Below the pieces are notes generated by a model that searched no databases, was not told the origin of the DNA, and worked only from the letters and a program-made list of their open reading frames with translations. DNA of 64,000 nt from Zymomonas mobilis subsp. pomaceae ATCC 29192 (GTDB lineage: Bacteria > Pseudomonadota > Alphaproteobacteria > Sphingomonadales > Sphingomonadaceae): assembly GCF_000218875.1 (NCBI RefSeq), contig NC_015709.1, positions 186,001 to 250,000 of the forward strand. The letters run 5' to 3'. Positions 44,269 to 54,500 of this stretch are shown piece by piece (positions within the stretch are counted from its first letter, which is position 1; each line of letters starts with the position of its first letter). The translations under genes were made by a program, and so were the position numbers.

Positions 44269-45848
44269 TAGGCTTTATCCTTAGCTGTTTTTTTAGCGTT
44301 TTTCTTGTCAGATGAGACTTTATCTTCATCTATAAAACGGGGAAAAACACCTTGTGGCGCAGGTAGTGCCAAGGAAGGCACCAACGGCGATGATAAAGCC
44401 GCGAAATCTCGCTGATCTGCCCCCTGCCCTAATTGATCTAATAAAGCATCACTACTGTTCGGAATAGCCCACCGACTTAAAATGGCGAGCTGACGAACTG
44501 CCTCGGCTGTCCAATAAAGAATGGTATCTGCACGTTCAGGATCGGTTTTTCTGACCGTCCACGGAGCTTGTTCTGAAATATAAAGATTAGCTTCAGCAAC
44601 ACCACGCCAGATAGCATCCAAGGCCTGATTAGGCGCGATATTATTCATAGCTGTGGCCACCTGATGAGGGATACCCGCCAGTTTGGTCATCAAGGTTTCG
44701 TCAGCCGCCGTCGTCTTATAAGGCGTTGGAACTTTTGCGCCATTCTTTGCGATCATTGATAATGATCGTTGGGCTAGATTGCCGAAATCATTCGCCAAGT
44801 CGGCATTAATACGATTAACAATTGCTTCATGACTATAGCTGCCATCCTGACCAAAAGTCACTTCTCGTAACAGGAAATAGCGAAGCTGGTCTACGCCATA
44901 AAGTTTAGCCATATCTATTGGATCGACAACATTTCCAACAGATTTAGACATTTTTTCTCCTTTATTAAGGAGAAATCCGTGACCAAAAACGGCCTTTGGT
45001 AAAGGAATATTCGCTGCCATTAAAAAAGCAGGCCAGTAAACAGCATGAAAACGGATAATATCTTTACCGATAATATGAATGTCCGCTGGCCAATAGTGTT
45101 CAAGTCTGGCTTGATTATCAGGATACCCTGCCCCTGTCAGATAATTCGTTAACGCATCAATCCAGACATACATGACATGTCCTGGCGCATCCGGTACAGG
45201 AATGCCCCAATCAAAGCTGCTCCGTGAAATAGAAAGATCAGACAAGCCAGATTTTACAAAACTGATAACTTCATTCCGCCGGGCTTCCGGTTGAATAAAT
45301 TTAGGGTGCGCTTCATAATAAGCTAGCAATTTATCTTGAAAGTCAGAAAGTCTAAAGAACCAGCTTTCTTCTACATTCCATTCAACGGGTGTCCCTTGCG
45401 GGGATAATTTATTACCAGCTGCGTCAGTAATCAGCTCATCTTCTTTATAAAAGGCTTCGTCTCGGACAGAATACCATCCTTCATAGCGTCCCAGATAAAT
45501 ATGCCCTGCATCGGCTAAAGTTTTCCACAAGGCTTGACTTGCCTTATAATGTTCAGCTTCTGTGGTCCTAATAAAGCGATCATAAGAAATATTATAAAGA
45601 TCATCCATAGCTTTAAAATGAGAAGACATCTCATCTGCAAGGGTAATCGGTTTAACATCACGGTTACGCGCCGCCTGATCCATTTTTAGACCATGTTCAT
45701 CAGTACCCGTTTGGAAATAGACATCCTGTCCTAAAAGACGATGATAGCGGGCAAGCGCATCAGCCGCGATAGCTTCATAAGCGTGACCAATATGGGGTTT
45801 GCCATTGGGATAGCTAATAGCAGTCGTAATATAAAAAGATTGAGACAT
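44268..45848 (-). CDS. metG: Methionyl-tRNA synthetase
   Basis: A 526-residue class I aminoacyl-tRNA synthetase. The HIGH motif appears as NGKPHIGHAYEAIAAD and the KMSKS motif as NKGEKMSKSVGNVVDP. The connective peptide and the anticodon-binding helical domain (EANLYISEQAPW) are present. The C-terminal tRNA-binding/dimerisation domain of the E. coli enzyme is missing, as is usual in alphaproteobacteria; a Lys-rich tail replaces it. It starts five bases past holB. Confidence 0.96.
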   Translation of the reverse strand: MSQSFYITTAISYPNGKPHIGHAYEAIAADALARYHRLLGQDVYFQTGTDEHGLKMDQAARNRDVKPITLADEMSSHFKAMDDLYNISYDRFIRTTEAEHYKASQALWKTLADAGHIYLGRYEGWYSVRDEAFYKEDELITDAAGNKLSPQGTPVEWNVEESWFFRLSDFQDKLLAYYEAHPKFIQPEARRNEVISFVKSGLSDLSISRSSFDWGIPVPDAPGHVMYVWIDALTNYLTGAGYPDNQARLEHYWPADIHIIGKDIIRFHAVYWPAFLMAANIPLPKAVFGHGFLLNKGEKMSKSVGNVVDPIDMAKLYGVDQLRYFLLREVTFGQDGSYSHEAIVNRINADLANDFGNLAQRSLSMIAKNGAKVPTPYKTTAADETLMTKLAGIPHQVATAMNNIAPNQALDAIWRGVAEANLYISEQAPWTVRKTDPERADTILYWTAEAVRQLAILSRWAIPNSSDALLDQLGQGADQRDFAALSSPLVPSLALPAPQGVFPRFIDEDKVSSDKKNAKKTAKDKA

Positions 45849-45853
45849 AGCGT

Positions 45854-46858
45854 TTAACGTTTACCGAACCTATCTGTTGGAGCTAATCTGGCCAGCAATC
45901 CGGCCAGAGTGAAAACCGTTGCCTGTGGATCGAGTGATAATGATATAGCTTCATTAGCTAACTGGCGTGCCTTTTCCCACAAATGAATGGCGCGTGCCAA
46001 TCTTTCTCCCGTTAGATGATGGGCTTCTGCGGCGATACGTGCAGGAGCCTGTTCCAAAAAGGCTTCATATCGTCCTTGTGCGGATTTAAGCGCAAGGCTT
46101 TGTGCAAGCTGGCTACGCAAGGAAAGATCGGAATCGCCTTTTTTAATCAGATCATTCATACTACGATCAAGAGTGGCTATATCAAGACCAGAAAATTTTA
46201 ATCCGTATCCTGGGGCACCCTGACTAATTTTTACCAGACTAACTAATTCTTCTTCGTTAGCTTCAGGTAAATTCTGTCTTAGAGCTTTAAGAACATCAGA
46301 ATCGTCTAACGCCTGAAAACGAAGTATCCGGCAACGTGACCGGATAGTGGGTAAAAGACGGGTTACCGCATGGCTGATTAGAAGAAATATTGTACCCGCA
46401 GGGGGCTCTTCAAGATTTTTTAACAGCGCATTAGCGGCTGCCCGTTCCAGATCATCAATGGAATCAATAATAACAATACGCCGGAAGGAAAGTGCTGGCG
46501 TAGTTGAAAATAACCGTTGAATGCCTCTTACTTGATCGACAGTGATATTTCTTGCCCGCTCTTGCTCTTTACTGTCACGAAATAATCGTTCTAATCGCAA
46601 TAAATCTGGATGACTTCCGGCTTTTATAAGCGAAAGGGTAGGATGATGATCAGGAACAGCAATATTATTAACAGGTGCATTTTTTCTGAAGTCAGAATTG
46701 ACCGCACTCGCTAAAAGCCATGCGGCCACCTTATCCGCCCATAACCGTTTGCCGATCCCACGCGGCCCCGCCAGCAACCAAGCATGGTGCAGCCTTCCAC
46801 TCTTTTCTGCATGGTAAAGGGTTTTTACTGTCTGATCATGGCCGAATAATTCTGACAT
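45854..46858 (-). CDS. holB: DNA polymerase III delta prime subunit
   Basis: A 334-residue clamp-loader subunit. The AAA+-like fold is visible with LLAGPRGIGKRLWADKVA, IIDSIDDLERAAANALLKNLEEPP and the SRC motif in PTIRSRCRILRF. The partial loss of canonical ATPase residues is consistent with delta prime acting without ATP hydrolysis. The stretch between tmk and metG is its usual position. It overlaps the tmk stop by one base. Confidence 0.93.
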   Translation of the reverse strand: MSELFGHDQTVKTLYHAEKSGRLHHAWLLAGPRGIGKRLWADKVAAWLLASAVNSDFRKNAPVNNIAVPDHHPTLSLIKAGSHPDLLRLERLFRDSKEQERARNITVDQVRGIQRLFSTTPALSFRRIVIIDSIDDLERAAANALLKNLEEPPAGTIFLLISHAVTRLLPTIRSRCRILRFQALDDSDVLKALRQNLPEANEEELVSLVKISQGAPGYGLKFSGLDIATLDRSMNDLIKKGDSDLSLRSQLAQSLALKSAQGRYEAFLEQAPARIAAEAHHLTGERLARAIHLWEKARQLANEAISLSLDPQATVFTLAGLLARLAPTDRFGKR

Positions 46859-47493
46859 TAAGATAAAAGATCATCTATTGAATGCATGATACGCTTATGA
46901 ACCATTTCGGCGGTGCCACTGGCGTCAATAATACGAAAACGTTCAGGATTTTCGAGAGCTAATTTATGAAAAGCCTCATTGACCTTCTTGTGATAGTCAA
47001 GATCGCGTTTTTCAAAACGGTTACCTTGGTTACCATCGCGAATTTTAGCCCGTTCAACCCCTTCCCCATTAGGCAGCACCAAAAGAAGCGTGCGATGCGG
47101 CATTAATCCCTGACTACCGATATAATGAAGCTTGCGGATATTGTCTTCGCCAATACCACTAGCATCGCCTTGGTAGGCTAAAGAACTATCAATATAGCGA
47201 TCACACAGAACCCATTGCCCTTTGTCCAAAGCCGGACGTATAACACGGGTAACATGTTCAGAACGGGCCGCGGCAAAAAGCAAGGCTTCCGTTGCATTCG
47301 TCCAGCGGTGAATATCCCCTTCCAGCAATAAATGACGAATAGCGTTTCCCCCCGGACAGCCGCCGGGTTCACGCGTCTCAATAATATCGAAACCTTTTTC
47401 TTTTAAATCAGCACCAAGAAGGCGGATCTGTGTTGATTTTCCAACACCTTCACCGCCTTCTAAACTAATAAAATATCCCTGTTTATTAATCAC
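46858..47493 (-). CDS. tmk: Thymidylate kinase
   Basis: 211 residues from the chosen start. It phosphorylates dTMP to dTDP. The P-loop is SLEGGEGVGKSTQ, the DR(Y/H) motif is CDRYIDSSLAYQG, and the lid contains the Arg-rich NRFEKRD. I choose the GTG at 47493, which overlaps the dacC stop as GTGA, has AGGA about five bases upstream and gives the usual short lead before the P-loop. An ATG six codons upstream (47511) would overlap dacC by 22 bases. Confidence 0.94.
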   Translation of the reverse strand: MINKQGYFISLEGGEGVGKSTQIRLLGADLKEKGFDIIETREPGGCPGGNAIRHLLLEGDIHRWTNATEALLFAAARSEHVTRVIRPALDKGQWVLCDRYIDSSLAYQGDASGIGEDNIRKLHYIGSQGLMPHRTLLLVLPNGEGVERAKIRDGNQGNRFEKRDLDYHKKVNEAFHKLALENPERFRIIDASGTAEMVHKRIMHSIDDLLS

Positions 47494-48668
47494 ATCCGTC
47501 CTAAAAGCCAACGCACGCCTTCCTTTATCCGCCCGAAAAAACCAGCGGATGCAACTGCTTTTTCTGCGACAAGAGGCGTTATTTGAGGTGGAGTATCAGA
47601 GGTAAATACTACAAGATTTGCAATATGTTGCCCTTCCGCAATAGGCGCCTTTATAGGCCCTTGATAGGTCACTTTTACCTTAATTTGATCAGAGGCTGTA
47701 ATCGGTAACGTTACCGCCAGATCGCGCGGTGCCACTAAACCGACTGAAGATGCACTGCCACCCTGTACTTCCGCTGTCTGAACTCTTACGCCTTTTCTGA
47801 CGACAGGTTTCGATTTCCATGCCCGGAAACCCCAATTCATAAAGGCTATGGATTGTTCACGACGTGCAGATCCTGACGGTAATCCCGCCATGACCATCAC
47901 CAGCCGCCGCCCTTTTTGTTCGGCAGATCCTGTGAAACCATAACCGGCTTCATCCGTATGGCCTGTTTTAAGACCATCTGCGCCTTCGATAACCCCTAGC
48001 AAAGGATCTCTGTTTGATTGTGTTATGTCTTTACCTGAACCGAGGGTTTTTCCCCATGTAAATTCGCGCTGTCCATAGAACTGGCGATAAAGATCAGGAA
48101 AATCACGGATAGTGGCTTCAGCCAAGGTTTCGAGATCATGGGCGGTAACATAGGTAACACCCCCATCAGGCCAACCATTAGCGGTTCCGAAATGAGAATT
48201 GGTAAGACCGATCCTTTGTGCGGTTTCGTTCATAAGCGAAACAAAAGCAGGCTCAGTTCCCGCAATACCTTCGGATAAAACGACACACGCATCATTACCG
48301 GATAAAGTAACGATACCATGTAACAGGTTAGCGACACTGACCTGTTCATTGGGCGAAAGAAACATCGTCGAGCCAGCCGCCGGTCCATGCCATTTTTTCC
48401 ATGTTTCCGGTTGTACTGTTATCGGTTGATCCAGCTTTAATTGCCCTTTTTTGATCAGGTCAAAGGCAATATAAACGGTCATCATTTTTGCCATTGATGC
48501 AGGCGGCATCCTTCGGTCTGCGTCTTTTGAATAAAGCACAGCGCCAGAGGATAAATCCTTCATATAGGCAATGGGGGCAATAGTCTCAAAAGGCGGTGCC
48601 GCCGCATAGAGAGAGGCTGTGGTAAGCCATGCTGTTATAGAAACAGAAATAAAGAAAGCTGGCTTCAT
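47490..48668 (-). CDS. dacC: D-alanyl-D-alanine carboxypeptidase (PBP5/6 type)
   Basis: A 392-residue periplasmic penicillin-binding protein that trims the terminal D-Ala from peptidoglycan stem peptides. A signal peptide (AWLTTASLYAAAPPF) precedes the catalytic domain. The three motifs are SMAK at 58-61, SGN in VTLSGNDACV and KTG in DGLKTGHTDEAG. The PBP5 C-terminal beta domain follows, and the last residues (AGFFGRIKEGVRWLLGRM) form an amphipathic membrane anchor. Whether it is dacA, dacC or dacF cannot be settled by sequence. It sits upstream of tmk, with GTGA overlap. Confidence 0.9.
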   Translation of the reverse strand: MKPAFFISVSITAWLTTASLYAAAPPFETIAPIAYMKDLSSGAVLYSKDADRRMPPASMAKMMTVYIAFDLIKKGQLKLDQPITVQPETWKKWHGPAAGSTMFLSPNEQVSVANLLHGIVTLSGNDACVVLSEGIAGTEPAFVSLMNETAQRIGLTNSHFGTANGWPDGGVTYVTAHDLETLAEATIRDFPDLYRQFYGQREFTWGKTLGSGKDITQSNRDPLLGVIEGADGLKTGHTDEAGYGFTGSAEQKGRRLVMVMAGLPSGSARREQSIAFMNWGFRAWKSKPVVRKGVRVQTAEVQGGSASSVGLVAPRDLAVTLPITASDQIKVKVTYQGPIKAPIAEGQHIANLVVFTSDTPPQITPLVAEKAVASAGFFGRIKEGVRWLLGRM

Positions 48669-48770
48669 TGAATCACCAATATCCCAAAAGGCGTGGTCAT
48701 TAAGATATTTTATCCTGATAACCTTGCGACAGCTAATAACAATGTCAAAATGACAAAGTAAAATTAAAAG

Positions 48771-49238
48771 CTAGAGGCGTTTTACGCGCACTCTTGCTGT
48801 TCCCTTTTTCTCAATACCTAATGCGCGTGCTGCTCCTCTTGATAAATCTATTATTCTCCCTTGCACAAAAGGCCCCCGATCATTCACTCTAACGACCAAA
48901 TGGCGCCCTGTTTCAAGGTTGGTCACCTCAACATAGCAGGGTAACGGTAAAGTTTTATGGGCTGCACTAATCCCATTTGGAGAAAATTTCTCCCCGATAG
49001 CCGTTGGGTGACCCGCAAAGTCATCCCCATACCATGAAGCATAGCCTACTTCATTATAATGGGGATCATCTTTGGGTACATAGGTAACCCCCCCCACATT
49101 ATAGGGTCGGTTAGTGCCGCCGCCGGCATGACTGACATGACCATAATGGGTTTGCGGCCCGGCACAGGCCGCAACAAATAACATAGAAAGAACCGCGCCT
49201 AAACGAAGCGAAGATGTGAAATCAGCCCGTAATCGCAT
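48771..49238 (-). CDS. rlpA: RlpA-like septal-ring lipoprotein
   Basis: 155 residues from the chosen ATG. A lipoprotein signal (LGAVLSMLFVAACAG) carries a lipobox with cysteine after VAA. The double-psi beta-barrel RlpA domain follows, with EVGYASWYGDDFAGHPTAIGEKF, LPCYVEVTNLETGRHLVVRVNDRGPF and IDLSRGAARALG. RlpA relatives are lytic transglycosylases that act on denuded glycan at the septum. There is no C-terminal SPOR domain. An ATG at 49349 would add 37 residues by overlapping the mltB gene for 128 bases; the ATG at 49238 gives a proper lipoprotein signal and a 17-base overlap. Confidence 0.88.
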   Translation of the reverse strand: MRLRADFTSSLRLGAVLSMLFVAACAGPQTHYGHVSHAGGGTNRPYNVGGVTYVPKDDPHYNEVGYASWYGDDFAGHPTAIGEKFSPNGISAAHKTLPLPCYVEVTNLETGRHLVVRVNDRGPFVQGRIIDLSRGAARALGIEKKGTARVRVKRL

Positions 49239-50307
49239 CAGCCAGTAACCCCACAGATAAAGCATAGAAATTAGAACAATTGTAATCAAGAATAGAGCGA
49301 TAATTAGAAGAAACGAGCCATGCCGTCGCCCCAGAACCATCTGGTTCAATTAAGGCCATGGGTTCTGTTTCGGATGGTACATGGCTTCCCATAAAAGCAA
49401 TTCCTAATTTTCGCCATTCAGATACTGGTTGCCAACGGCTTAACCGTGCATAAACGCGCGGACATGTTGGTGAGGCGGTCGTCGATTGGATAAAGCTACG
49501 ATCTAAACTTATCGGTACTCTTACCGCAACACCCCATGGGACATCAGCGCGCCAGCCCGCTAATTTCAAATAATTGGCAATGGAGGCCAAAGCATCTATT
49601 TCATCTGACCAGATATTCTTGCGCCCATCCTGATTGCCATCCATAGCAGCGCGTAGATAAACACTCGGTAAAAATTGAGGAAATCCGGTAGCCCCTGCCC
49701 AGCTGCCTTTTAACAAATTACGGTCAATACCCGAATCCAGTATTTGCAAAGCCGCAATATATTCCCGTGTAAATAAATCACGCCGCCGCCCGTCATAGGC
49801 TAAGGTAGCCAAAGACTGTAACAAATCAAAATTACCTGAAAATTGCCCATAACCGCTTTCATGGCCATAAATCGCTAGCATGATACCAGCAGGCACACCG
49901 GTTTTTTGTTCAATCGAAGCTAATGCATCCTTTAAAGCCTGATATTTTTTTTGCCCCAATGCAATTCGGATAGCATCTACGTGACTAGCCGCATAAGGTG
50001 CAAAGGGGGGAATAGGCGCACCGGCTTTAGGTGATTCTGGTTGATTCTGATCCAGTTCAATGACACGGGCATTAGGGGTCAAACCCAAAGCCACATTATC
50101 AAAGGTTTCCGGCTTCACCCCGCTTGCCAAAGCTTGCGGACGAATAGACGCAAGAAATGCTTGAAAATCCTTATTGTCTGTTGATATCCCCCCGCTATTT
50201 TGGGTGTTGCCAGAAACAGAGATGGCGGTATTTGATAAAAGCTGTGAAGAGGCTGGATAAGCCATACCGCTTAATAAAACAGCTATTATCAGGGGATATA
50301 AACGCAT
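49222..50307 (-). CDS. mltB: Lytic murein transglycosylase, MltB family
   Basis: 361 residues with a signal peptide (YPLIIAVLLSGMAYPASS). The lysozyme-like catalytic domain shows GIMLAIYGHESGYGQFSG with the catalytic glutamate, GATGFPQFLPSVYL, and DEIDALASIANYL. It cleaves the glycan backbone to 1,6-anhydro-MurNAc ends. It is a soluble or periplasmic form, since no lipobox is visible. It overlaps the rlpA start, suggesting coupled expression of two peptidoglycan-cleaving proteins. Confidence 0.9.
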   Translation of the reverse strand: MRLYPLIIAVLLSGMAYPASSQLLSNTAISVSGNTQNSGGISTDNKDFQAFLASIRPQALASGVKPETFDNVALGLTPNARVIELDQNQPESPKAGAPIPPFAPYAASHVDAIRIALGQKKYQALKDALASIEQKTGVPAGIMLAIYGHESGYGQFSGNFDLLQSLATLAYDGRRRDLFTREYIAALQILDSGIDRNLLKGSWAGATGFPQFLPSVYLRAAMDGNQDGRKNIWSDEIDALASIANYLKLAGWRADVPWGVAVRVPISLDRSFIQSTTASPTCPRVYARLSRWQPVSEWRKLGIAFMGSHVPSETEPMALIEPDGSGATAWLVSSNYRSILDYNCSNFYALSVGLLADAITG

Positions 50308-50393
50308 AATCGCCCAAATCCTCTTGGAATGAAAAGTGATAGAAATGATTATCTATGCTTATTTCAAGAATTTAGACAACATTAACCGTGATA

Positions 50394-51431
50394 TTAACGC
50401 AAATGAGGCCTTTCTTCATGGGCTATTTCAGCAAGCGCTAACAGAGCAGCAGAATAATAATCATCTTGTTCGGTTATTTTCGAGGTAATCGGTTTATTCA
50501 GCATCAAATGAACAATAGCCATACCGCCTGTTGAAAGCGGATAAGGCGCAATCGCCTGCGTATTAAGATCAATCCATGCCGGTATTGGTTGGTTATGGGT
50601 GAGATAACTATTCCAATAGACAGCAAAAGGCACTGCTAACGCGTCTTCTCCACCCCAAATTAAGTAAAGCGGGATACGGATGGCATCAAAACCAAAATAG
50701 GGCTGTTTATCAGCGGCAGGCGCTAAACTGCCATCATTTTTAAAATCAACCCAGTCTGTCGGTAATTGAGGTAATCCAAAACGAGCACGGGATAGCAATT
50801 TTTTGCCACTTTCAATAACCGTACGCCACATACCGTTATCTACCTGATCGAACGCTTTTAAGGCTGGCCAAATATAATAAGAAAAATTCAACGTCACATG
50901 ATCTGTGCCGACAAAACCCTGTAATCCGGGTAAAAGAATAGTTTCGCCCCCACCCGAAAGAACTAATTTTTTACCAATAGCCTGCCTGATAGCGGCGGAT
51001 GCCGCACCATACCCCTTACCCGGCCAGCGGGATTCTGCCCGTAACAGGGCCCATGCAATCAGAATATCACCGTCAGTAGCATTGTTAAGATCAGAGATCG
51101 GATTTTGCTGTGATCCATCATAGCGCCATGCAAACAGTGCCATATCTGAACGCATTAAATGCGTTTTTGTCCATTGCCATAGAGCATCGAAGTTAGCGCG
51201 ATCATGGGCCGCTTCAGCTTGTAGCAGGCCATATCCCTGCCCTTCACTATGACTAATACCACCGTTACCGCTATCGACAATACGGCCTTCTTTTAAGAAC
51301 CGATTGCAAAATAACTTCCAATTACTTTGATCTGTTGCATGAGCCTTACTACAAGCTGTTATCAACGGAATAGTCATTAAGCTGGCAAGTATAAAACGGC
51401 GGTTATATATCATAACTGAAGATTGTTTCAC
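50394..51431 (-). CDS. bcsZ: Cellulose operon endoglucanase BcsZ (GH8)
   Basis: 345 residues. The N-terminal segment (FILASLMTIPLITACSKA) is a signal peptide with a possible lipobox. The glycoside hydrolase family 8 domain shows RIVDSGNGGISHSEGQGYGLLQAEAAHD, with the catalytic-acid glutamate in SEGQGYG, and WRYDG. BcsZ trims or edits nascent cellulose and is required for correct export in many cellulose producers. It lies 74 bases after bcsC and is probably co-transcribed. An ATG at 51413 is an alternative start. Confidence 0.92.
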   Translation of the reverse strand: MKQSSVMIYNRRFILASLMTIPLITACSKAHATDQSNWKLFCNRFLKEGRIVDSGNGGISHSEGQGYGLLQAEAAHDRANFDALWQWTKTHLMRSDMALFAWRYDGSQQNPISDLNNATDGDILIAWALLRAESRWPGKGYGAASAAIRQAIGKKLVLSGGGETILLPGLQGFVGTDHVTLNFSYYIWPALKAFDQVDNGMWRTVIESGKKLLSRARFGLPQLPTDWVDFKNDGSLAPAADKQPYFGFDAIRIPLYLIWGGEDALAVPFAVYWNSYLTHNQPIPAWIDLNTQAIAPYPLSTGGMAIVHLMLNKPITSKITEQDDYYSAALLALAEIAHEERPHLR

Positions 51432-51505
51432 TACTGCCTACCTTTTGACAAGGGTTTTTATCCCATAAATCCTTTTGAAATTCTTATTTTAAAGAAAATT
51501 TCTAT

Positions 51506-54500
51506 TTAGTGATTACCGTAATTCTCTGCATCCAGTGCATAATGGAGCGAAAGCAATTCTCGATATTCGCTATAAGGACCGAAGGTTGTTGCTCTGATTT
51601 CTCCCCCCAGTACCGCAGATCGACTTAAACGATAGCTAACCGAAAGACGACCTTCATACCCCGCACCGCTATGATGTTGACCCGAAAAACGATTAGCAAG
51701 CGCATTGTTAGCAAGATGAAACGCATTCATTTGGTTTTGTAAATCATGTTCATTGCCAAATATATAATTACTTCTTTCATAGAAGTTTTGATAACCTGGC
51801 GCCACCTCAGCATTAAGCTTCCAACGATCCAGCGTTCCCGTATAGCGAAGCGGGAAGGCAACACTGATGAAATGATTGGGGCTGAAATACCCCCCTTGAC
51901 TGAAGGTAAAGAAATATTGGTTGTGGAGATAATGTTGATAATTAACATTTACCCCGATACTGAAATTGGCTGCTTGGCTATGTAATAAGGAATAATAACC
52001 GCCGACATTGGCTTCAACTGCGTGGTTGTTCTGAACTCGTGTGCCTCGATAAATACGGTAATTACCTTGTGCATAGAGTCCGCTACCATCGACATCATAA
52101 GATAAACCGGCGCCGCCGCCCGTTTTCATAACTTGTCCCCAATAAAGTCCTGTAACCGGATCGACGGTACCAGCATAGGCCACTAAACTATCCATAACAG
52201 GCCGTCTTTCCATGAAAAGATGGCCCGTTAAATGGTCGGTAATGGACGGCGACCAACCGATGCCGCCTTGAATATTGGTCTTTTTAAATCCAAGCGGGGT
52301 AGTACCAATATCTAAACTGAGATTACCGCGTTTAATACCTGCATCAAGCGCAACACCTGAGGCTGACTGGTTTTTGACGGATCGAATAAGGGCGGTGCCA
52401 CCATGGGCAACACTAGACGTTGCTACCAGCGGATTAGCCCCAAATACAGCAGCACCATATATATCCGGCTGCCCTGCCGTCACATAAAGCGGGGTTGCCG
52501 AGAAAAAGCCGCGGATTTTGCTGCCAAGATCGGTTGTTACCTTTGCATGAAAACCATATTCATTAAGGCGACTTAATCCGACCTGTCCAGAATGTTCTCT
52601 AAATTCCGGTGTGCCTTCTAAAACCGTGCCCGTATTTAAAGAAAGATGATCAATACCGTCATTAATATCCCGCATTAAAGGATCATTGCTACCCCCATGA
52701 AAGCGGGCTGCTGCGGGATAATTGATAGGATCGGCAACGGCTATACTGGTGTAAGACGGCGCTTCCAGCATAGTCCCTTGGCCAAAAGCACTCCCCGGCG
52801 CAAAGACATTCCAACTATCATATTTTTTCTGTTGTTTTTGATCTTCCTTAATTTTCATCTGCGCTTCATCATCATCTTCAAAATCACGTGAAGATTGATT
52901 GAAAGGCTGGCCAAACATCCGGTTACCAGACATCCCATTGTTGAGGCCCCGCCCGGATTGGCTTGGGAAAGGTAGCGCTTGATCCTGCATTGCAAAATCA
53001 TTGGCCGTTGTCGGTTTTGACTGCGTTACGGGTAATGCGTTGGTAGTCCCAGTGGAATTATTACGTAAAGATGGACGAGGAGCACTTCTTGTCTGAGACT
53101 TATAGGGTGCTGATCTTACAGGGATTTCATCGTTATTTTCTGAATCAGCAAAAAGTGGCTTTGCTTTAAAACCAGAGGACGCAACGTTAACAGATGCACC
53201 AGAGCGCCCGTTATTAGGCATATAGCTAGCATGATCGAAAGATTGTGAGTGATTGGAAGCTGTCGAACGAAAACTATTTGTAAAGCGGCGGCCACCAAAA
53301 TCATCATCGTCATCATCGCGATTATAGGCGTAACTATCCTCTTCCCCAAAGCGATCTTCATCGGAAGAGGCCATTTCAATCTGGCTTTGCTTTTGTAATT
53401 TACGCCAATCATTTTCATTGAGAGCAAAGGGATTATAATGATCTTCTATCGGCATCTGCGTCGCATCATCAGCGGCACCTGTAGGTAGATCCGCCGATAA
53501 TCCCCGTCTAATCATATGTTGATAGACAGCATGGGCCCGTTTTAAATCCTTTAAGGCTTTTTCATCGTTATCTTTTGTTTTTTCAAGCCGTGCCGCTGCC
53601 AGATAAACATAAGGATTACCCGGGGCAATTTTTTTTAGCTGTCTAAGGGCTCGTTCAGCGCGCTCGTCATTGCCTTCTTTTTGAGAAATTGTCAGGCTGT
53701 TCAGAAGCGCCGAGGCATCTTGGGGGTGATTTCTAAGCATATAATGATAAAGTGACTGAGCCTTATCATTAAGCCCTGTATCTTGATAAATTCTGGCGAG
53801 AACAGGTAATATATCGCTGCTGCCGCCGGATTCATCCCAAGCTTGGTGTAAAACGTCAAAGGCGGGCATGTAGAGTTTTTTTTGCCGCATCATATCAGCG
53901 CGCGCAATAGCCAATGTCCGATTAAGCATACGATACCCATTCTGGTCATGCTTAGACATTTCAGGCGTAATCTGACTGACAAAGCTGTTGGCTGTATTAT
54001 AATTTCCAGTTCGGATTAAAACCGACAAGCTTGCTTGATAATCGTTTGCTGATCCCAAAGGTAAGGAAAGGCTGTGTTCAGCCAAAAAAGCAGCATCTTC
54101 AACATCGTTTAACTGTAAAAGCGCATCGGCAATTGTACCAAGTTGCGCAATGCTACGGTTAGGATCATTGGCCAGTGAGCGCAATAAACCAATGGCATCT
54201 CCCCGCCGTCCATAGAGACTCATGCGTTTGGCTTGCGCTAAAGCGACATTCAAATCCGCATTTTCGGCAATAGTATTGATTAAAGCTGTTCGTTGTTCTT
54301 CAGGTATCCGTTCAACCAACGCAATGACGTGTCGATTATCGCCTACTTCTTGCCAGAAGAGACTGGCCGCATAAATGGCTTCTTCAGAAGACGCCTGATC
54401 TTCTAAAGGGCGAATAAGGCTGACAGCCTCAGGGCGATGGCCCCGTTTTAATAAAAGTCGGGCATAATCCAGCCGTAGCCAAGGATTGGCAATATCATTT

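Noticed and set aside
44268-45848. MetG lacking the C-terminal dimerisation domain as a truncation
   Set aside because: The 526-residue length is usual for alphaproteobacterial MetRS; no sign of damage.
49239-49349. Longer rlpA start with an added N-terminal transmembrane helix
   Set aside because: It would overlap mltB by 128 bases and bury the lipobox inside the protein; the ATG at 49238 gives a proper lipoprotein signal.
53116-53427. 103-codon ORF in another frame of bcsC with hydrophobic stretches
   Set aside because: Falls in the disordered linker of BcsC; the BcsC frame is open and conserved on both sides.
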